Source: Hirsutella rhossiliensis (lineage: Eukaryota > Ascomycota > Sordariomycetes > Hypocreales > Ophiocordycipitaceae). Taken from it: DNA of 64,000 bases. The notes under the pieces are model-generated. The model was given only the letters and a program-made list of their open reading frames with translations, did no database searches and had not been told where the DNA came from. The stretch covers positions 248,001 to 312,000 of the forward strand of contig NW_025408688.1 of NCBI RefSeq assembly GCF_020360975.1, read 5' to 3'. This document shows positions 23,301-33,894 of the stretch, piece by piece. The position numbers and the translations under genes are program-made. Numbering within the stretch: position 1 is the first letter of the stretch; each line of letters starts with the position of its first letter.

Positions 23301-23430
23301 TTGGAGCTCCAGGAGCCTCCAGACCTCTCGATCCAGTCCAGTCCAAATTTTTGAAACTGCAAATCCAGTCCAGCCAAATCCAGTCCATCCAAATCCACTC
23401 CAATGCTAGTCCAGTCCAACAAGATCACTG
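20337..23430 (-). mobile_element. Complete hAT DNA transposon (3094 bp) with 8-bp target duplication
   Basis: Both ends carry a perfect 23-bp terminal inverted repeat starting CAGTGATCTTGTTGG (20337-20359 and, inverted, 23408-23430). The element is flanked by CCTGCGGG on both sides (20329-20336 and 23431-23438), the 8-bp duplication of hAT elements. Subterminal regions are full of GGACTGG/CCAGTCC units, the usual transposase-binding type of repeat in hATs (established for the superfamily). One transposase gene fills the interior on the minus strand. Confidence 0.93.
20689..23059 (-). pseudogene. hAT transposase, three or more frameshifts
   Basis: The ATG at 23059 starts MAASTITQFFTG. A BED-type finger follows (VIWLYGEDL, WYCYLCEKQ, ALDHLHSKHDID). 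A frame change near 22660 leads to the frame 22610-21747 with the first catalytic block SLSFDLWTSPNYLAVLG and the second YFMADNATANDVC, then RRRLRCFGHIVNLCAQAF. A 59-bp intron, 21742-21800 (GTGAGT...CCCAG), joins EFDGLE to LIQSQQTRWNSYF. Frame changes near 21673 and 21205 each look like the loss of one G from a G run. The C-terminal dimerisation domain (MALDVLSVPPMSDECERLFS, the last catalytic Glu in ECERLFS) ends at 20689. Catalytic residues are all present. If the two G-run deletions are sequencing errors, only the frameshift near 22660 and any near 21050 remain. Confidence 0.85.
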
Positions 23431-23438
23431 CCTGCGGG

Positions 23439-24476
23439 TATGCGAGTCGCTGTGGGCAGCCCCGGAAACGGTGTGATACGAGACGCAAATCCAGAAGCCC
23501 AAGCCATTCTCCGTCCGGCGTATCTGGCTACCATCTAGAGGCTAGCTCTAGACCGCGCCGTCACGTCGCAATTCATCGCCGAGCAGACCTTTGAGCTGGC
23601 AGCCCTCCACCCGCCGCACTGACTGCTGTCCACGACTGGCTCGCCGCCATACCGCCGTAGGCTCCGCCTAGCAAGCCTCCGGGCCGAGAGATGTACGATG
23701 AGGTGACAATGTGCTCCAATCAGAAGCGTCTGCGGCTTTGTGAAGCGGTATCAATCTGACTGATGATGGATCAGTGGATGAAGTCGTTTCCCAGACGTGG
23801 CGGCCGGTCTATGGTCCAATGGCCTGCGTGCTCCTCTGCACCCATGCCAGTATCGAGAGATACTTGCCCCGTTAGGGCCAACAGGCGTAATGAAGAGGCG
23901 ATCATTCAGTGCGAGATAGCACGTATAATGGAACTTGTAAAGGCAAATATTGCTCCCGCTGATCGGTTGGAAAGCTCTATAGCCCCGCCAGGCAGTCATT
24001 GTAACGCCTCCCATGTCTCCGCTTGTAGTGGAAACGCAGCTGGGCTCGCGCGAGGTGTCATCGTCGTTCGCCGGTGAATACAACTGCCTGACGCTTGCTG
24101 GTTTGTGCGAGGCTGTCGTCCTGTGAGAGCTTTCAAGCTTAGATGGGGTCGTGCCCTCGGGTTGTCAGCCTGAGTATCGACACCGCTTTCGAAGTCGTCG
24201 TTATTGTCGTTGTCATTGCCTCATTTTCTGGGAAGCGATACTTCTGGCAGGGGTCGGCCAGGCAGGGGGACTCTGCTCGCAGGGACTTGGCTGGCCGCGG
24301 TTGTGATTGTGCCGCCGGTATGAGCCTTTGAACATGTGCCTTTGGACATCTAGTAGCGGCTCTATCCTATGGCGGAATAATGGTGAACTCAAGTGAGTGG
24401 TTGGCGGATGATTGGTACTGTAGGACAAAATTACCAGCTGTCGCAAAGAGAAGTTCGGGGAGAAGGCTGGGTACAG
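23439..24476. other. Intergenic, no gene seen
   Basis: Sequence right of the hAT element. It holds only short frames without recognisable motifs, and no repeat shared with other parts of the window was noticed. Confidence 0.45.
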
Positions 24477-24751
24477 AAAACGCGGGGTGTCGCTCCTAGA
24501 CCCTTCCGCTCATCATGGGTGCCTGGATTCCCGTTACCGTACCTGCGGCCGATTCTGGCTTCACAACAGTGCAGCAAGTCCTCGTCTTGGGCGATTGACA
24601 GCATCCTAGCTTCTGGCTGCTTGGTAGTACTGAGCTGTAAGGACTGCAACCCCTTCTTGGTAAGCAAAATCGTCTTCACTGCAGCCAGAAAGTGAGCTGG
24701 CGCCGAGCACCAGGCAGCAGCGGAAGGGTCTAGGAGCGACACCCCCGTTTT
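24477..24751. repeat. MITE-like inverted-repeat element, about 275 bp
   Basis: The left arm 24477-24510 (starting AAAACGCGGGGTGTCGC, continuing through CTCCTAGACCCTTCCGCT) and the right arm 24719-24751 are inverted copies, differing by one base insertion. About 208 bases without coding capacity lie between. I found no convincing target duplication next to the arms, so the class is open. It lies at the edge of a Helitron fragment. Confidence 0.6.
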
Positions 24752-24859
24752 CCCTCGACCACCCCGTCCCCCGCCACTCGCCTCTACAACAGTTGGTGAT
24801 CTAGTCATGCCAGTCCTCCGCCAACCTCTTGACTTCACCATCACTCTACCACGGCGTTG

Positions 24860-26512
24860 CAACAATTCTCCGCTCATAGATCAGCGTCCCGGTATAACAT
24901 GGAAATATGTTCTGACGAAGATGGCGCATGGTATGACCAGTGCGTCTTTCTCCCGCCAATCCATCCGAGACTGGCCATGGACGAGCCGGTCCGCTTGGTT
25001 GGCAGTCACACCTCGACAAGATCTCTGGCCGTGTTCGCGGCCGCCCCTTAGTCTTTGGAGAACCCGCAGGTGGAAGTGGATCGTGATACTGTTGATGAGC
25101 GCTGCGGCAGTCCTGATGTCGCCGTGATCAGCAGGCGATTCGAAAGGCTCCTCCTACTGAACAATTCGACGAATGCCTCGATGATTCGCGACTTGCCAGT
25201 CCTGCCCTCGCCACCGACGAACTGGCAGAGTTGGCCGACTTCGCCTCCGTCGTTTTGTCGCATCAAATCGAGCTGGCAGCATATGATTGGGAAAGCGATC
25301 GACTGCGTTTTGTTCAGCGTCGGCCGTGTTGCCAACTCTCTGCCCGCCAAGCCTGCATTCCCGCCTCTACGTCGTCTGCGGTCTCGTCGAAGTCGGCCAA
25401 CGCCATTTCGACATCGACCTCCTCGAAGCCAGCTAAGCCGACCATGACCCTCCGCAACGCAGCACGGCAGTCGCTTTCTCGGACCACGGTTATACTTTGT
25501 ATGCCTTGGATCATCCTCTCCCTCTCTTTCGAGGCACTCATCTGCTGCGACTTGGTGGCCCTGACCTGATCCTACGGTGGCAGTGCGACCCCGGAAAATA
25601 CCCGCCCCTACATGCTTATCCGTCTCGCCCCTTGTTCGGGTACTGTACCACGGCGGCCTGCCGCTCGGCCGTCGAGGAAAGCGCTGATCGATGGAACCGA
25701 TAGAGCTGTTGCATCATCGCCATTGCTCCGGCGACTTGGCCGTCACCTGATTCGAGTCCAGTGCACCTCGGACGACGTCGATCAGCTGCGTTGCGTTTCC
25801 GATGCTGTTTGGACTGATACGTCGCTGTTGATTCTGCGCCCGCCTCGTCCGTCCCGCCCCTTCCACGTGTGCGACCGTCGGATAGGCATCTCCGGATGAG
25901 GATGCCCATTGCTTAGCGTCGCGTTTTGCGTCTTCGGCTGATCGTCGAACCAGCCGCACGATATCGGCACGATGTCGCCGAGACATGATATTCTCGGAGC
26001 CAGCGCCTCTCGCGCCCGCGCCCAGATGCTGTTGATGTCGCCCATTTCTTCGCACATGAAAGACTCCCATGGTACAAATAGCACAAAGTGCTGCACGGTT
26101 GCCCTTTCAAAGGTGGAAAAAAATTAGCGTCTCCCATATCCTCCGGCGAATCGGTTTCCGCGCAAACCTCCGATGACACGAGTCCTCGTCGTGGGCAAAG
26201 TCTTGCTCAGGTAGCCGTCAAGGCAAACGGTGGCCTGCTTTCCCGGCCGCCTGAGCACCTGAACCCAGCGTCTTCCTGGTGCCCGCCCATCATCGAAAGG
26301 CACCTCCCCCCTAGCCCCACAGCTCCCGTCGTTGCTGTTGCGTTTGAGTCTGACCAGCGATACGTAGTCGTACAGGCATAGGCCTCGTAGGAGATCTCCA
26401 CGGTGCTGATATGCCTCGACGCGGGAGATCCTGGGGCCTGCTTCTTCGACGACGACCGACTCATCCAGGGGATCATCTGTGACCCATGCGCTACTTGTCG
26501 CAGATGCCGCAA
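24860..26512 (-). pseudogene. Second Helitron fragment: linker and helicase start, heavily decayed
   Basis: Reading right to left on the minus strand: GDLLRGLCLYDYVSLVRLKRN at about 26400-26320, VLFVPWESFMCEEMGDINSIW at about 26090-26025 (aligning with LALFVPWENFTSESLGDITDIW of the long Helitron), SAEDAKRDAKQWASSSGD (about 25930), then LNKTQSIAFPIIC and Walker A FVGGEGRTGKS (about 25180-25150) and LLITATSG. After about 25100 the helicase becomes unreadable and no Walker B is visible. The Rep domain is absent. It belongs to the same broad group as the Helitron at 1.2-7.7 kb but is diverged and truncated at both ends. Confidence 0.75.
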
Positions 26513-26605
26513 TCGTCGAAAGACGTGCCAGTAGAGCTAGTACCGGTATGTGTTTAGGTACGCCTAGGCGCTGCCATTGGAAAATTCGGCTGGATATCCT
26601 AGAAG

Positions 26606-27401
26606 ATGAGCGACGACCTCGACCTGCGACAGGGGACGCTCCGTGAACATACGGTTCGTCACCTCATCAAGAACTGTATGGTCCGATCCGTGCTCCATGG
26701 GGTGTATATTGCATGTCACCATCTCGTCTGCCGGTTCGGTTCGGCCGACGCAAGCACTAGATCAATCGTGCTTTCCGAGTCTTGGCCCTGCCACGTCTTG
26801 GTGCCTCGCGGCAGGCTGCAGAGCCCACAGTCATTCATCAGGTCGATGATCGGCTGCGCTTCCCTTGTCTTCTTGTTGCTACCTCATCGCCTCCCAGAGC
26901 AGATCGTGGCGATTAAAGTCCCCCGCGACGACGTCCAGTTCCACCACGGAAGCCCACCACTAATCCATGCAGTTCTCTTACCGCTCTCGATAGCACCTCG
27001 CTCTTCTACTCTACGTATACCGACACTACCATCAGATCTCGGTCCGGTAGCCGAAGGATTACCGCCGTCAAATCCGCTGACTGCGTTACCGCTTGCTCCG
27101 CCTCGAGGTCACTCCGCACCCAGAGCATGCTCCGGATCGGCCAGCCGGTCTCGTGTATCGTCGTCAGTATCATTGTCACCCAACTGCTGTGGCTTATTGA
27201 GCTCGTAATTACCCTGTCGTTTATCCTCCTTGCGTACGGAATCCTGCGCGGCACCATGAACGGCAGTATGAGCGACAGTATGAGCGACTCTACCGCCGGT
27301 GACGGCATCTTGTGCTCGATGTCGGACCAAAAGGGGATAAATATCATCAGTAAAGATATCGACGGCGGTATAGTGCTGGAAATCTTAACATTAGATCTCA
27401 A
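26606..27401 (-). pseudogene. LINE ORF2 endonuclease-domain fragment
   Basis: The minus-strand frame ending at 27006 reads SHSSWVTMILTTIHETGWPI, then RSMLWVRSDLEAEQ, SADLTAVILRLPDRDLMVV and SVYVE. This is the central part of the APE-type endonuclease of Tad/I-clade LINE ORF2 proteins. Further left, in other minus frames, LCSLPRGTKTWQGQDSESTID (about 26840-26770) supplies the later endonuclease block with the catalytic Asp-containing SxxxID end. No reverse transcriptase follows. It could come from the same LINE family as the ORF1 copy at 11.5 kb, but I cannot prove this. Confidence 0.7.
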
Positions 27402-27848
27402 CTACCGTGGCTTCAAGGTCACGCGTCATTTTCACTGGGTCTAACCAGACAGAGAAATATGGTTTTTGTTGGCAGGTCTCTTTGCATGCAAAGGGTGGGG
27501 TTAACCGGTGTGTTGTATTCGTCTATCTTCCGCTCTTCAAGGGAGGGAGGAGGCCACGATGCTAGCTATGTGGCCTCATCCGTACACGTGACAGCGCACG
27601 TGAGCTAGCTAGATGAGTACAATAGATTACTAGAATTCCCACACTGGCAACTTTTCTTTTGCTATGAGAAGCATAGCAATGATCCATCCAGGTTCAAACG
27701 AGAAGAAAGACCTAGTTGTGTAGGTAATGATAACTGTGCCGAAAGTCCGGTTGTGCGGAGTACCCACAATAGGGATCTTAGGGAATGGACGAAAGAAAGA
27801 CGGGCTAGTTGACTGCAATGACCATTTAATCATGGGCGTCACAAGTGA
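27402..27848. other. 3' flank of the copia element; possible LTR, ends not resolved
   Basis: On the minus strand this follows the copia RNase H stop and should hold the polypurine tract and 3' LTR. I could not define TG...CA ends or a target duplication. No gene seen. Confidence 0.4.
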
Positions 27849-29687
27849 TCAAGGGCGTTGGACGTATCCTTCCATTCGAATTGTCAGACTGTTGGTATCG
27901 ATGAGACGTTCCAGGGCTCGGTTCGGTGATGCCTTTGTCATAGCATCAGCTGGATTGTCTGCACCGTTGATCCAACGAATCTCTGCGATCTCTCGTTGCT
28001 CGTACGACTGACGAAGGGCCATAATGTCGATCATCAATCGCTTCTCCTTCGTTGTGCCTAGTTTGATGAGACATTCGTAGAGAGAGTACGAGTCCGTACA
28101 GACGATCAGAGGGATAGGAGGAAGTCCGAGACGGTCAGTGATCATCTTTAAAGTCGTTGATACCGATATGCCAATGTCGAATCCATTGACCATTCCGTAG
28201 ATTTCTGAGGCCAAAACGCTTCGAGTTATCCTTTTGCACTTGGTTGAACTCCAGTGGATAATATTGCCGTTAATCCTGAACTCTTTCTCTTTGTGGTCAG
28301 TCTCGTTAGCAAGGACAATAACGTATCCGAGTTGCGAGGATAGGTCCTTGTTGTTTGCAAACGATCCGTCGGTAAAGATCAAAAGCTTTGCGGTGGCGAG
28401 ATCAATAGGTTTGTACATAAGGCCTCGTTCTTGGTGATCTATTTGCCATTGCAAGCGCTTGTTCAAAGCTTTGCAGTCGTTGTCATCAGGGTCCGGGCTT
28501 GTGCTGCGATAGAAACGTCAAAGGAGGCTTCGGGTTGACAGATTGAGGCAATGTACGATCCGCGCGCTCGTTGCTCGACGTAGCGTTGGCTATGATCAAA
28601 TGCTTTGGGGTCAATGGTGGCGATTTTGGTGGCTTGTCCTTTCTACTGAAGCGATAGGGATCCTATGTCCAGCAGGGTAAGTTTTGCACCATTGAAGTCA
28701 ACCGTTGTTCCTGGGGTCATCGAAGTCTTTGGTTTGGCTCGAAATTGTGCTTCCTCGAGCTTTTCTTCTTCACGGGCGGAAAAGCTGTCTGTTCCAAGCA
28801 TAAGGGTATCATCTGTCTGCATTCCAACAATGCCAAACGTGTTAGGGCCTGTGTTTGTGATCAAAAGGCAGGAATCATAGGTTGAAGTAGACATATCAAG
28901 GTTCTTGAGGTGATGTTTGGCGTTGTGGGCTTCCTAGGTACATCACATCAACGATGATTTCGTAATTGAACTCTTGGTCATCCTTGAGGGTGAATTTGAA
29001 GCGTCTCGGGGCTTGCGAGTGCATTTGACAGTGATGGCAGAACTTAGAGACAGTCTCTAATGTGCCTATCGAGACGTCGCTGTGGCCGGCTTGCTTCAGA
29101 AGGTGATATAGCCTAGGGACTGCTGGGTGTCCAAATCGTCGGTGAAGTGTACGAATCTCAGCCTCTGTGAGAAACGTGATGGAGTCTTCGGCCTTAGAGA
29201 GAAAGAACCAGGGGTGTCCCCATTTACGGGTGACAGGGATGCTCATTTGGCGATTAGTACAATGATTAGTACATTCGATGGTGTCTTTGATGTTGTTAAA
29301 ATAGATTCCAAGACGGTCCATATCGGCCAAAGAAAGCAGGAAAGGGGTAGGAGTCTGAAGGATATGGAACGTGATCCGTCCGACTGGTATTTTGAGGGCG
29401 ATGGAGCCAACCGAGTGAATGGCTTCGCCATTCCCGAATTTGATGGTAGCCTGGCCGGACTTGGAGCTGTCTAGGGCTACAGAGGGATCTTCTCGTTGTA
29501 AAGCAATGTACTGAGAGTGACCGGCTGTAGAGACTTTGGCTGCACCTGTGTCAATCATGATGCCTTGGAATTTGTCTTTTGAATAGCGGTCTTCAATAAC
29601 AAATTGTGAGGCGGGAACAGTGTTTTGATCTGTACGGTAAGCGTCTTCACCAGTGATCAAATGGTTGAACGCTTGCTGGCAGAGCAT
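27849..29687 (-). pseudogene. Copia pol remnant: protease, pre-integrase, RT tail, RNase H
   Basis: The protease active site IMIDTGAAK lies at about 29558-29535. The gag-pre-integrase zinc motif is LHRRFGHPAVPRLYHLL with CHHCQ. The integrase starts with YEIIVDVMYL and breaks off at about 28930. The sequence then jumps to HHLKNLDMSTSTYDSCLLIT, the late RT region. TDDTLML (about 28815) is late RT, and ARGSYIASICQPEASFDV (about 28560) precedes RNase H. RNase H has LLIFTDGSFANN (28385-28350), WSSTKCKRITRSVLASEI and VCTDSYSLYE. The joined sequence lacks roughly the length of an integrase plus two thirds of an RT (estimated about 2 kb). Frame breaks at about 28895 and 28640-28470 add to the decay. 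Confidence 0.8.
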
Positions 29688-31300
29688 TTGACTTGCTTGC
29701 CACTGTTTCGGGTTAGCATCGTCATCCTGATTCTCATCCCAGTCGCCGTCATCGTCAGCGGGTCGCCTTCAATGCCTTCGTAGTCCGTCACATAGGCCGC
29801 GAGTTCCACGGGCGTGCCCGTGAAGTGACAGTGGGCTACATATTGACTCTTGGCCTTCTGACGTTCTTCGGCCGTGTGTTTGGTGGACCAGCAGCCTTCT
29901 TTGTTGCACACGAAGCACTTCCTAGTCCAGGGGCGGTTGTTGTTGCCTTGAGGGCGTTGGTTGAATCTACCGCGGTTGTAGCTCTGGCCTTTGAAGTCTC
30001 TGCTTCCTCTGTATCCACTACCTCTTTCGCGGTTGTTGTTGTATCGACGATCAAGGTAGTACTGCTGGTTATCATCCTGGGCGTATTGGGGGTTTGTGCC
30101 GCGTGCGAGATGTGTTTCAATGGAAGAACGAAGATCTGCAAACAACGCCTCTATCTTGTTTGATGGCTTGAAGAGGGCGTGCTGCAATTCTGGCACGCCG
30201 CGGCAGGCGTTGATAAGGGTTGTTCGGAGGTGAACTTCATCAGCAAATTCCCTGCCGAGGGCACGCTGACACCGTTGCAACTTGTCGAAGAGTAGCTGGA
30301 GCACTTCCTGGAGTGACTTCGTCGCGTTGGCATTATCCATACGAAGCTTAGTGAATGTAGGTCTAGTCCAATCCGTGTAGTAATGTGCGTGGTTCACTTC
30401 TGTATCAAAATGCTGCTTGATGCTATCGTATGCCTGTCGGAATGTTGCGGTCCAGCTGATGTGATCGATGTAATACATCTGGGCTCGGTCGGCGAGGATG
30501 TGAGGAAGCAGGGCGTGGAATTGGTTTGGTTTGAGTTGGATGTTATAGCAGAGGCTCATAAAGATGCGGACTTTATCATCGATGTTGCACTGTTACACTG
30601 GCACATCAATATCTACAAGCCTCATCAACCTTTCTTTTGCAAGGCTTATTCACCATTCCCTCAGCCGAGGCATATTCGGCCGTATACTCAGCCAAGACTC
30701 ATTTTGTCTTCCAGTCAACCTAGGCTAATGCAGGCAATTAACCTTCCTTTTGCCTACGCTTTTCACAGCCACAACCCAACAGCTGGGTTATTCATTCACT
30801 TCCACTGTTCTTCTAGCTATATAAGATCATTTACACTCCCTCTCTAGATAGAAGAATCAAGAGCTTTATTCCACTCAAGATTAATGCTTGCTGCCCATCT
30901 CGTACTGCAATAATCGAAGAGGTCGTACGGCTCTCCAGTGTAATTCTTGTTCTTGTTCCAGAGCTTCATGAACTTATGCTGTGTGTCTGCGTCAACGAGG
31001 GCATTTGGGATATTATCCGGTGGAAGCCTTGTGTATGCATCGAGAGGTGTAGTCACAATGGGCGTAACTATGTTCGCTCGCACGGGGGCTTTAGGGGCTT
31101 CAGCGATAGGGGCTTGGTCTTGAACAATGTTAGAAAGCTGAAACTGATAGGTTGTCGGGTGCAGCGTTCGTTGAGTCGGTGCGTGTGCCGGGGCCGCGGG
31201 AGTCGGGGCTGTCGCAGTTGGAGTCGGGGGAGCCGGGGTTTGAGACGAAGGCGGAGGGGTTCGTAGTTCGATGCTAGGGGTGACGTTCGATGAGGGGAGC
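29657..31300 (-). pseudogene. Copia gag, split by a solo LTR
   Basis: The N-terminal part (about 31300-30918) is Pro/Ala-rich and then reads APVRANIVTPIVTTPLDAY and NKNYTGEPYDLFD. The second part resumes at 30577 with DDKVRIFMSLCYNIQL and runs to 29657. It contains TDWTRPTFTKLRMDNANAT, an Arg/Gly/Asn-rich stretch (YNNNRERGSGYRG) and the zinc knuckle CFVCNKEGCWSTKH. The insert at 30583-30912 interrupts the codons for LFD/DDK, and its removal restores LFDDKVRIF. A frame change near 29770 separates gag from the protease frame. Confidence 0.8.
30583..30912 (+). mobile_element. Solo LTR (330 bp) in copia gag, with 5-bp target duplication
   Basis: ATCGA occurs on both sides (30578-30582 and 30913-30917). 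The insert begins TGTTGCACTG and ends TGCAATA. The complement of the end, TATTGCAGT, matches the start apart from G/A-type changes, so the original end was probably TGCAACA (inference). A TATA-like CTATATAAGA lies at about 30817 and suggests plus-strand transcription. There is no coding content. Confidence 0.8.
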
Positions 31301-31342
31301 AGGGCCTGTAGCTGTGTTGCCCGTTGGGCTTGCCTGCGATAC

Positions 31343-31579
31343 TGTCACGGGCTGTGCCCGGCTTGGTGGACCCGGTTGTACCGGGTCCGGTGGGTCGTGC
31401 TCGGGTGGCAGCACCGGCCCCGCTCCGCGGACCCGGAAGCTGCGAGAACATTCTGTGAAGGGTAATATAAGCTCGCACTCGAGGCTACGCCTCAAGTTCA
31501 GCTTCCTTTCCTCCTCAGCTCTAGATAGACAACACATAGGCACCTGCTAGTTGAACAAACTCCGGGCCAGCCTCTTACA
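31343..31579 (+). mobile_element. 5' LTR of the gypsy element
   Basis: The segment begins TGTCACGGG and ends CTCTTACA just before the gag leader, with a TATA-like TAATATAAG at about 31463. Start and end fit a TG...CA LTR of 237 bp. No 3' LTR exists in the window because the 3' part of the element has been replaced by hAT sequence, so the limits rest on the TG/CA ends and position only. Confidence 0.55.
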
Positions 31580-31598
31580 TATCTAGAGCTCACTACCG

Positions 31599-32714
31599 AT
31601 GGACTCAACCCTTGCAGACGGGAGCTCCCCGGAGCGGACCTCCCAGCTCCTCATGCAGATGATGAGCCAGATGGCTGAGCAGATGCAAAGTTTGCGTGCC
31701 GACCGCGATGCCGATCGCGACGCCACGCGCGAGCAGATTCAACTGCTGCAAGACAGTCTGACGTCCTCGAGGCCAACGCCCTTAGGGACCGAGTCGGAGA
31801 GCAGAGCGGAACCTCTGCATGAACCGAATCGTTTGGTCGACACATCATTGCGGAAGACCAGGCCGACTCTCCCAGACCCACCGCGATTCGAGGGCGCTCG
31901 ATCCAAGTTTCGCGCTTGGCTGAGCGAGATGAAGAACAAGCTTCGTGTAGACGGAAGGGTAATTGGGAGTAAGGCGGACCAGTTCGCCTACATTTACGCG
32001 CGGTTAGGGGGTGCCCCTCAGCAAATGACGATCGCGTATGTAGAAGCCGGAGGAAGGGGTGGAGACTCAGATCCGGACCAGTACCTCCAATATTTGGAAG
32101 AGTGCTATGGGGACCCGAACGCCAGGACTCGCGCGCTGGAAAAATTACGATCCTTGAGGCAAAGAGATAAGGAAAGCTTCGCGACACTGCTTCCTCGCTT
32201 CGAGAAAGAACTCGCTGATTCCGGCGGCGCTACCTGGCCGGAAGAAGTCAAAATCAGCTACCTGGAGGGCGCCCTGAGTCCGGAGTTGCGACTGGCAACT
32301 GTCTGCGCGGCGCCCACTCGCTCCACGTACTCGGAATGGGTCCAATCTCTTCAGAGGCTGTCCTCAGGTCTAGAATGTGTGGAAAAAAGGAACGCCCTTC
32401 GAAGCGGGGGTGCAACTCACGATAGTCGAGGCCGCGACGCAGACGGAGATACCAAGATGGCAGATGTCAACCGTACTAGTCATGAGCCGAAGAAACGTCG
32501 CAACGCAGATGCGGCGCCCAAGAACGAGCGCCGCTGTTATCGATGCGGCCGGAAGGGTCATCTCGTCGCGGAATGCCCAGCTCATTTGGTCTTCCCTGGC
32601 GAAGCGAAGAAAGATCGGCCTACGACCGCCTGCGTGAAGCGGCCGGATACTAGCGATGATTCAAAATCGGCTGCAACATCCAGTGGGGATGACGAGCCGA
32701 TGGGAAAAGACTAG
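31599..32714 (+). CDS. Ty3/gypsy Gag, intact 371 aa
   Basis: The ATG at 31599 lies 20 bases after the LTR. The N-terminal region is coiled-coil-like (LLMQMMSQMAEQMQSLRADR). The middle has the retrotransposon gag core (PPRFEGARSKFRAWLSEMK, QYLQYLEECYGD, NARTRALEKLRSLRQ, FATLLPRFEKELAD). The C-terminal CCHC knuckle CYRCGRKGHLVAEC is at about residues 312-325. Gag would package element RNA into virus-like particles in the cytoplasm. The frame is uninterrupted, unlike the following pol. Confidence 0.85.
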   Translation: MDSTLADGSSPERTSQLLMQMMSQMAEQMQSLRADRDADRDATREQIQLLQDSLTSSRPTPLGTESESRAEPLHEPNRLVDTSLRKTRPTLPDPPRFEGARSKFRAWLSEMKNKLRVDGRVIGSKADQFAYIYARLGGAPQQMTIAYVEAGGRGGDSDPDQYLQYLEECYGDPNARTRALEKLRSLRQRDKESFATLLPRFEKELADSGGATWPEEVKISYLEGALSPELRLATVCAAPTRSTYSEWVQSLQRLSSGLECVEKRNALRSGGATHDSRGRDADGDTKMADVNRTSHEPKKRRNADAAPKNERRCYRCGRKGHLVAECPAHLVFPGEAKKDRPTTACVKRPDTSDDSKSAATSSGDDEPMGKD

Positions 32715-32785
32715 CCCCGGCGCGAAAGCGGGCGCCGGGGCCTTCGAAGGCAGATATCCATGACTGGAAGGCGTTCAAGTCGCGT

Positions 32786-33894
32786 ATGAATAGTCGACCC
32801 GTGCTCGTTAATGCACGGCTCAACAGAGGTAATCCGATACGCGTTCTAGTCGACAGTGGATGTGACTGCTATGCCGTGATTGACGAATCGATCGTCCAAA
32901 AGTTTCGGATTCCTCTCGTCGATTCGAAGTCTCGAGAGATCGGGGGATTCTCGGAGTCCTCAGAAAGTGTCACGTCGCCGGGAGTTGTGGCTGTCGTTGT
33001 CGAGACCGCCGGTTTTGACGAACGCATCTTTGCGTACGTCGTCCCAAGCCTCGGCCAGGATATGTTCCTTGGCCGGCCTTGGATGGAGGAACCAGGTCGT
33101 GTACGACGCTGCTAAGCGGCAAGTGTACCACGGAAGAGCAGGCGTGACGGTACGCCTCGTAGGGCAGGAAGAGCCCGCCAAAGTACGCGCAATTCGGAGC
33201 GCAAGACTTGTGTCGGCAGCCGTGTTCACGGCGGAGTGCCGGCGTGCAAAGAGACGCCAGACGTGCGACGCGTTCTCGATACGAGCGATCAGCTTGGCAG
33301 ACATAGAAAAGGCGCTTCAACCGAAGCCGCCAGTTGATCCGAGCAAGATGGTTCCAGCGGAAGTGTTGAACGAGTTCCGCCACCTGTTTTCACCAGAGGA
33401 GGCCATGAAGCTGCCGCCACACCGCCCGGGTGTGGACCACGAGGTGAACTTGCAGCCTGACAAGAATGGCAACGAGCCGCCCCTGCCATGGGGACCGCTC
33501 TACAACATGTCACGCGAAGAGTTGTTGGTCTTGCGAAAGACCCTGAAAGACCTTTTGGATAGAGGGTTCATCCGAGCGAGTAGCTCGGCGGCCGCAGCGC
33601 CGGTGCTGTTCGTGAGGAAGCCAAGTGGAGGACTGCGATTCTGTTGTGATTATCGGGCGCTAAACGCAATTACCAAGCGCGACCGATATCCGCTGCCACT
33701 CATCGCCGAGACGTTGCAGAACTTGGCCAAGGCCAAATGGTTTACCAAGTTAGACGTCGTAGCCGCCTTCCACAAGATCCGCATGGCCCCCGGGCACGAA
33801 TGGAAGACGGCATTCCGCACGAGGTTCGGGCTCTACGAGTGGCTCGTGTGCCCCCTTCGGCCTAAGCGGCGCCCCAGCATCGTTCCAACGATAC
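32786..33894 (+). pseudogene. Gypsy protease and RT N-terminal half, frameshifted
   Basis: The protease frame (32786-33115) has IRVLVDSGCDCYAVID with the DSG active site, and MFLGRPWMEE at its end. A frame change near 33090 leads into the frame to 33983, which reads NQVVYDAAKRQVYHG and then the RT palm and fingers: [75 protein letters not shown] second frame change occurs in the C run 33851-33855 (five Cs where CPF would need four) and moves the reading into the chimeric frame that starts at 33895. Confidence 0.85.

Larger units (their letters stand above)
27849..31342 (-). mobile_element. Ty1/copia element, internally deleted and 5'-truncated
   Basis: On the minus strand, gag (about 31300-29657), protease and gag-pre-integrase (29687-28940), a short RT tail (28930-28500) and RNase H (28466-27849) follow in copia order. 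Integrase and most of the reverse transcriptase are missing at about 28930. A solo LTR is inserted in gag at 30583-30912. The 5' end is cut at 31343 by the 5' LTR of a plus-strand gypsy element. The insertion order is therefore copia first, then the solo LTR and the gypsy. Confidence 0.8.

Noticed and set aside
26606..27208. 200-codon plus-strand ORF
   Set aside because: The opposite strand encodes LINE endonuclease motifs over the same interval; the plus frame is a shadow.
31068..31478. 136-codon minus ORF, Pro/Arg-rich
   Set aside because: It spans the junction of the gypsy LTR and copia gag in the wrong frame; the neighbouring frame carries the real gag residues.
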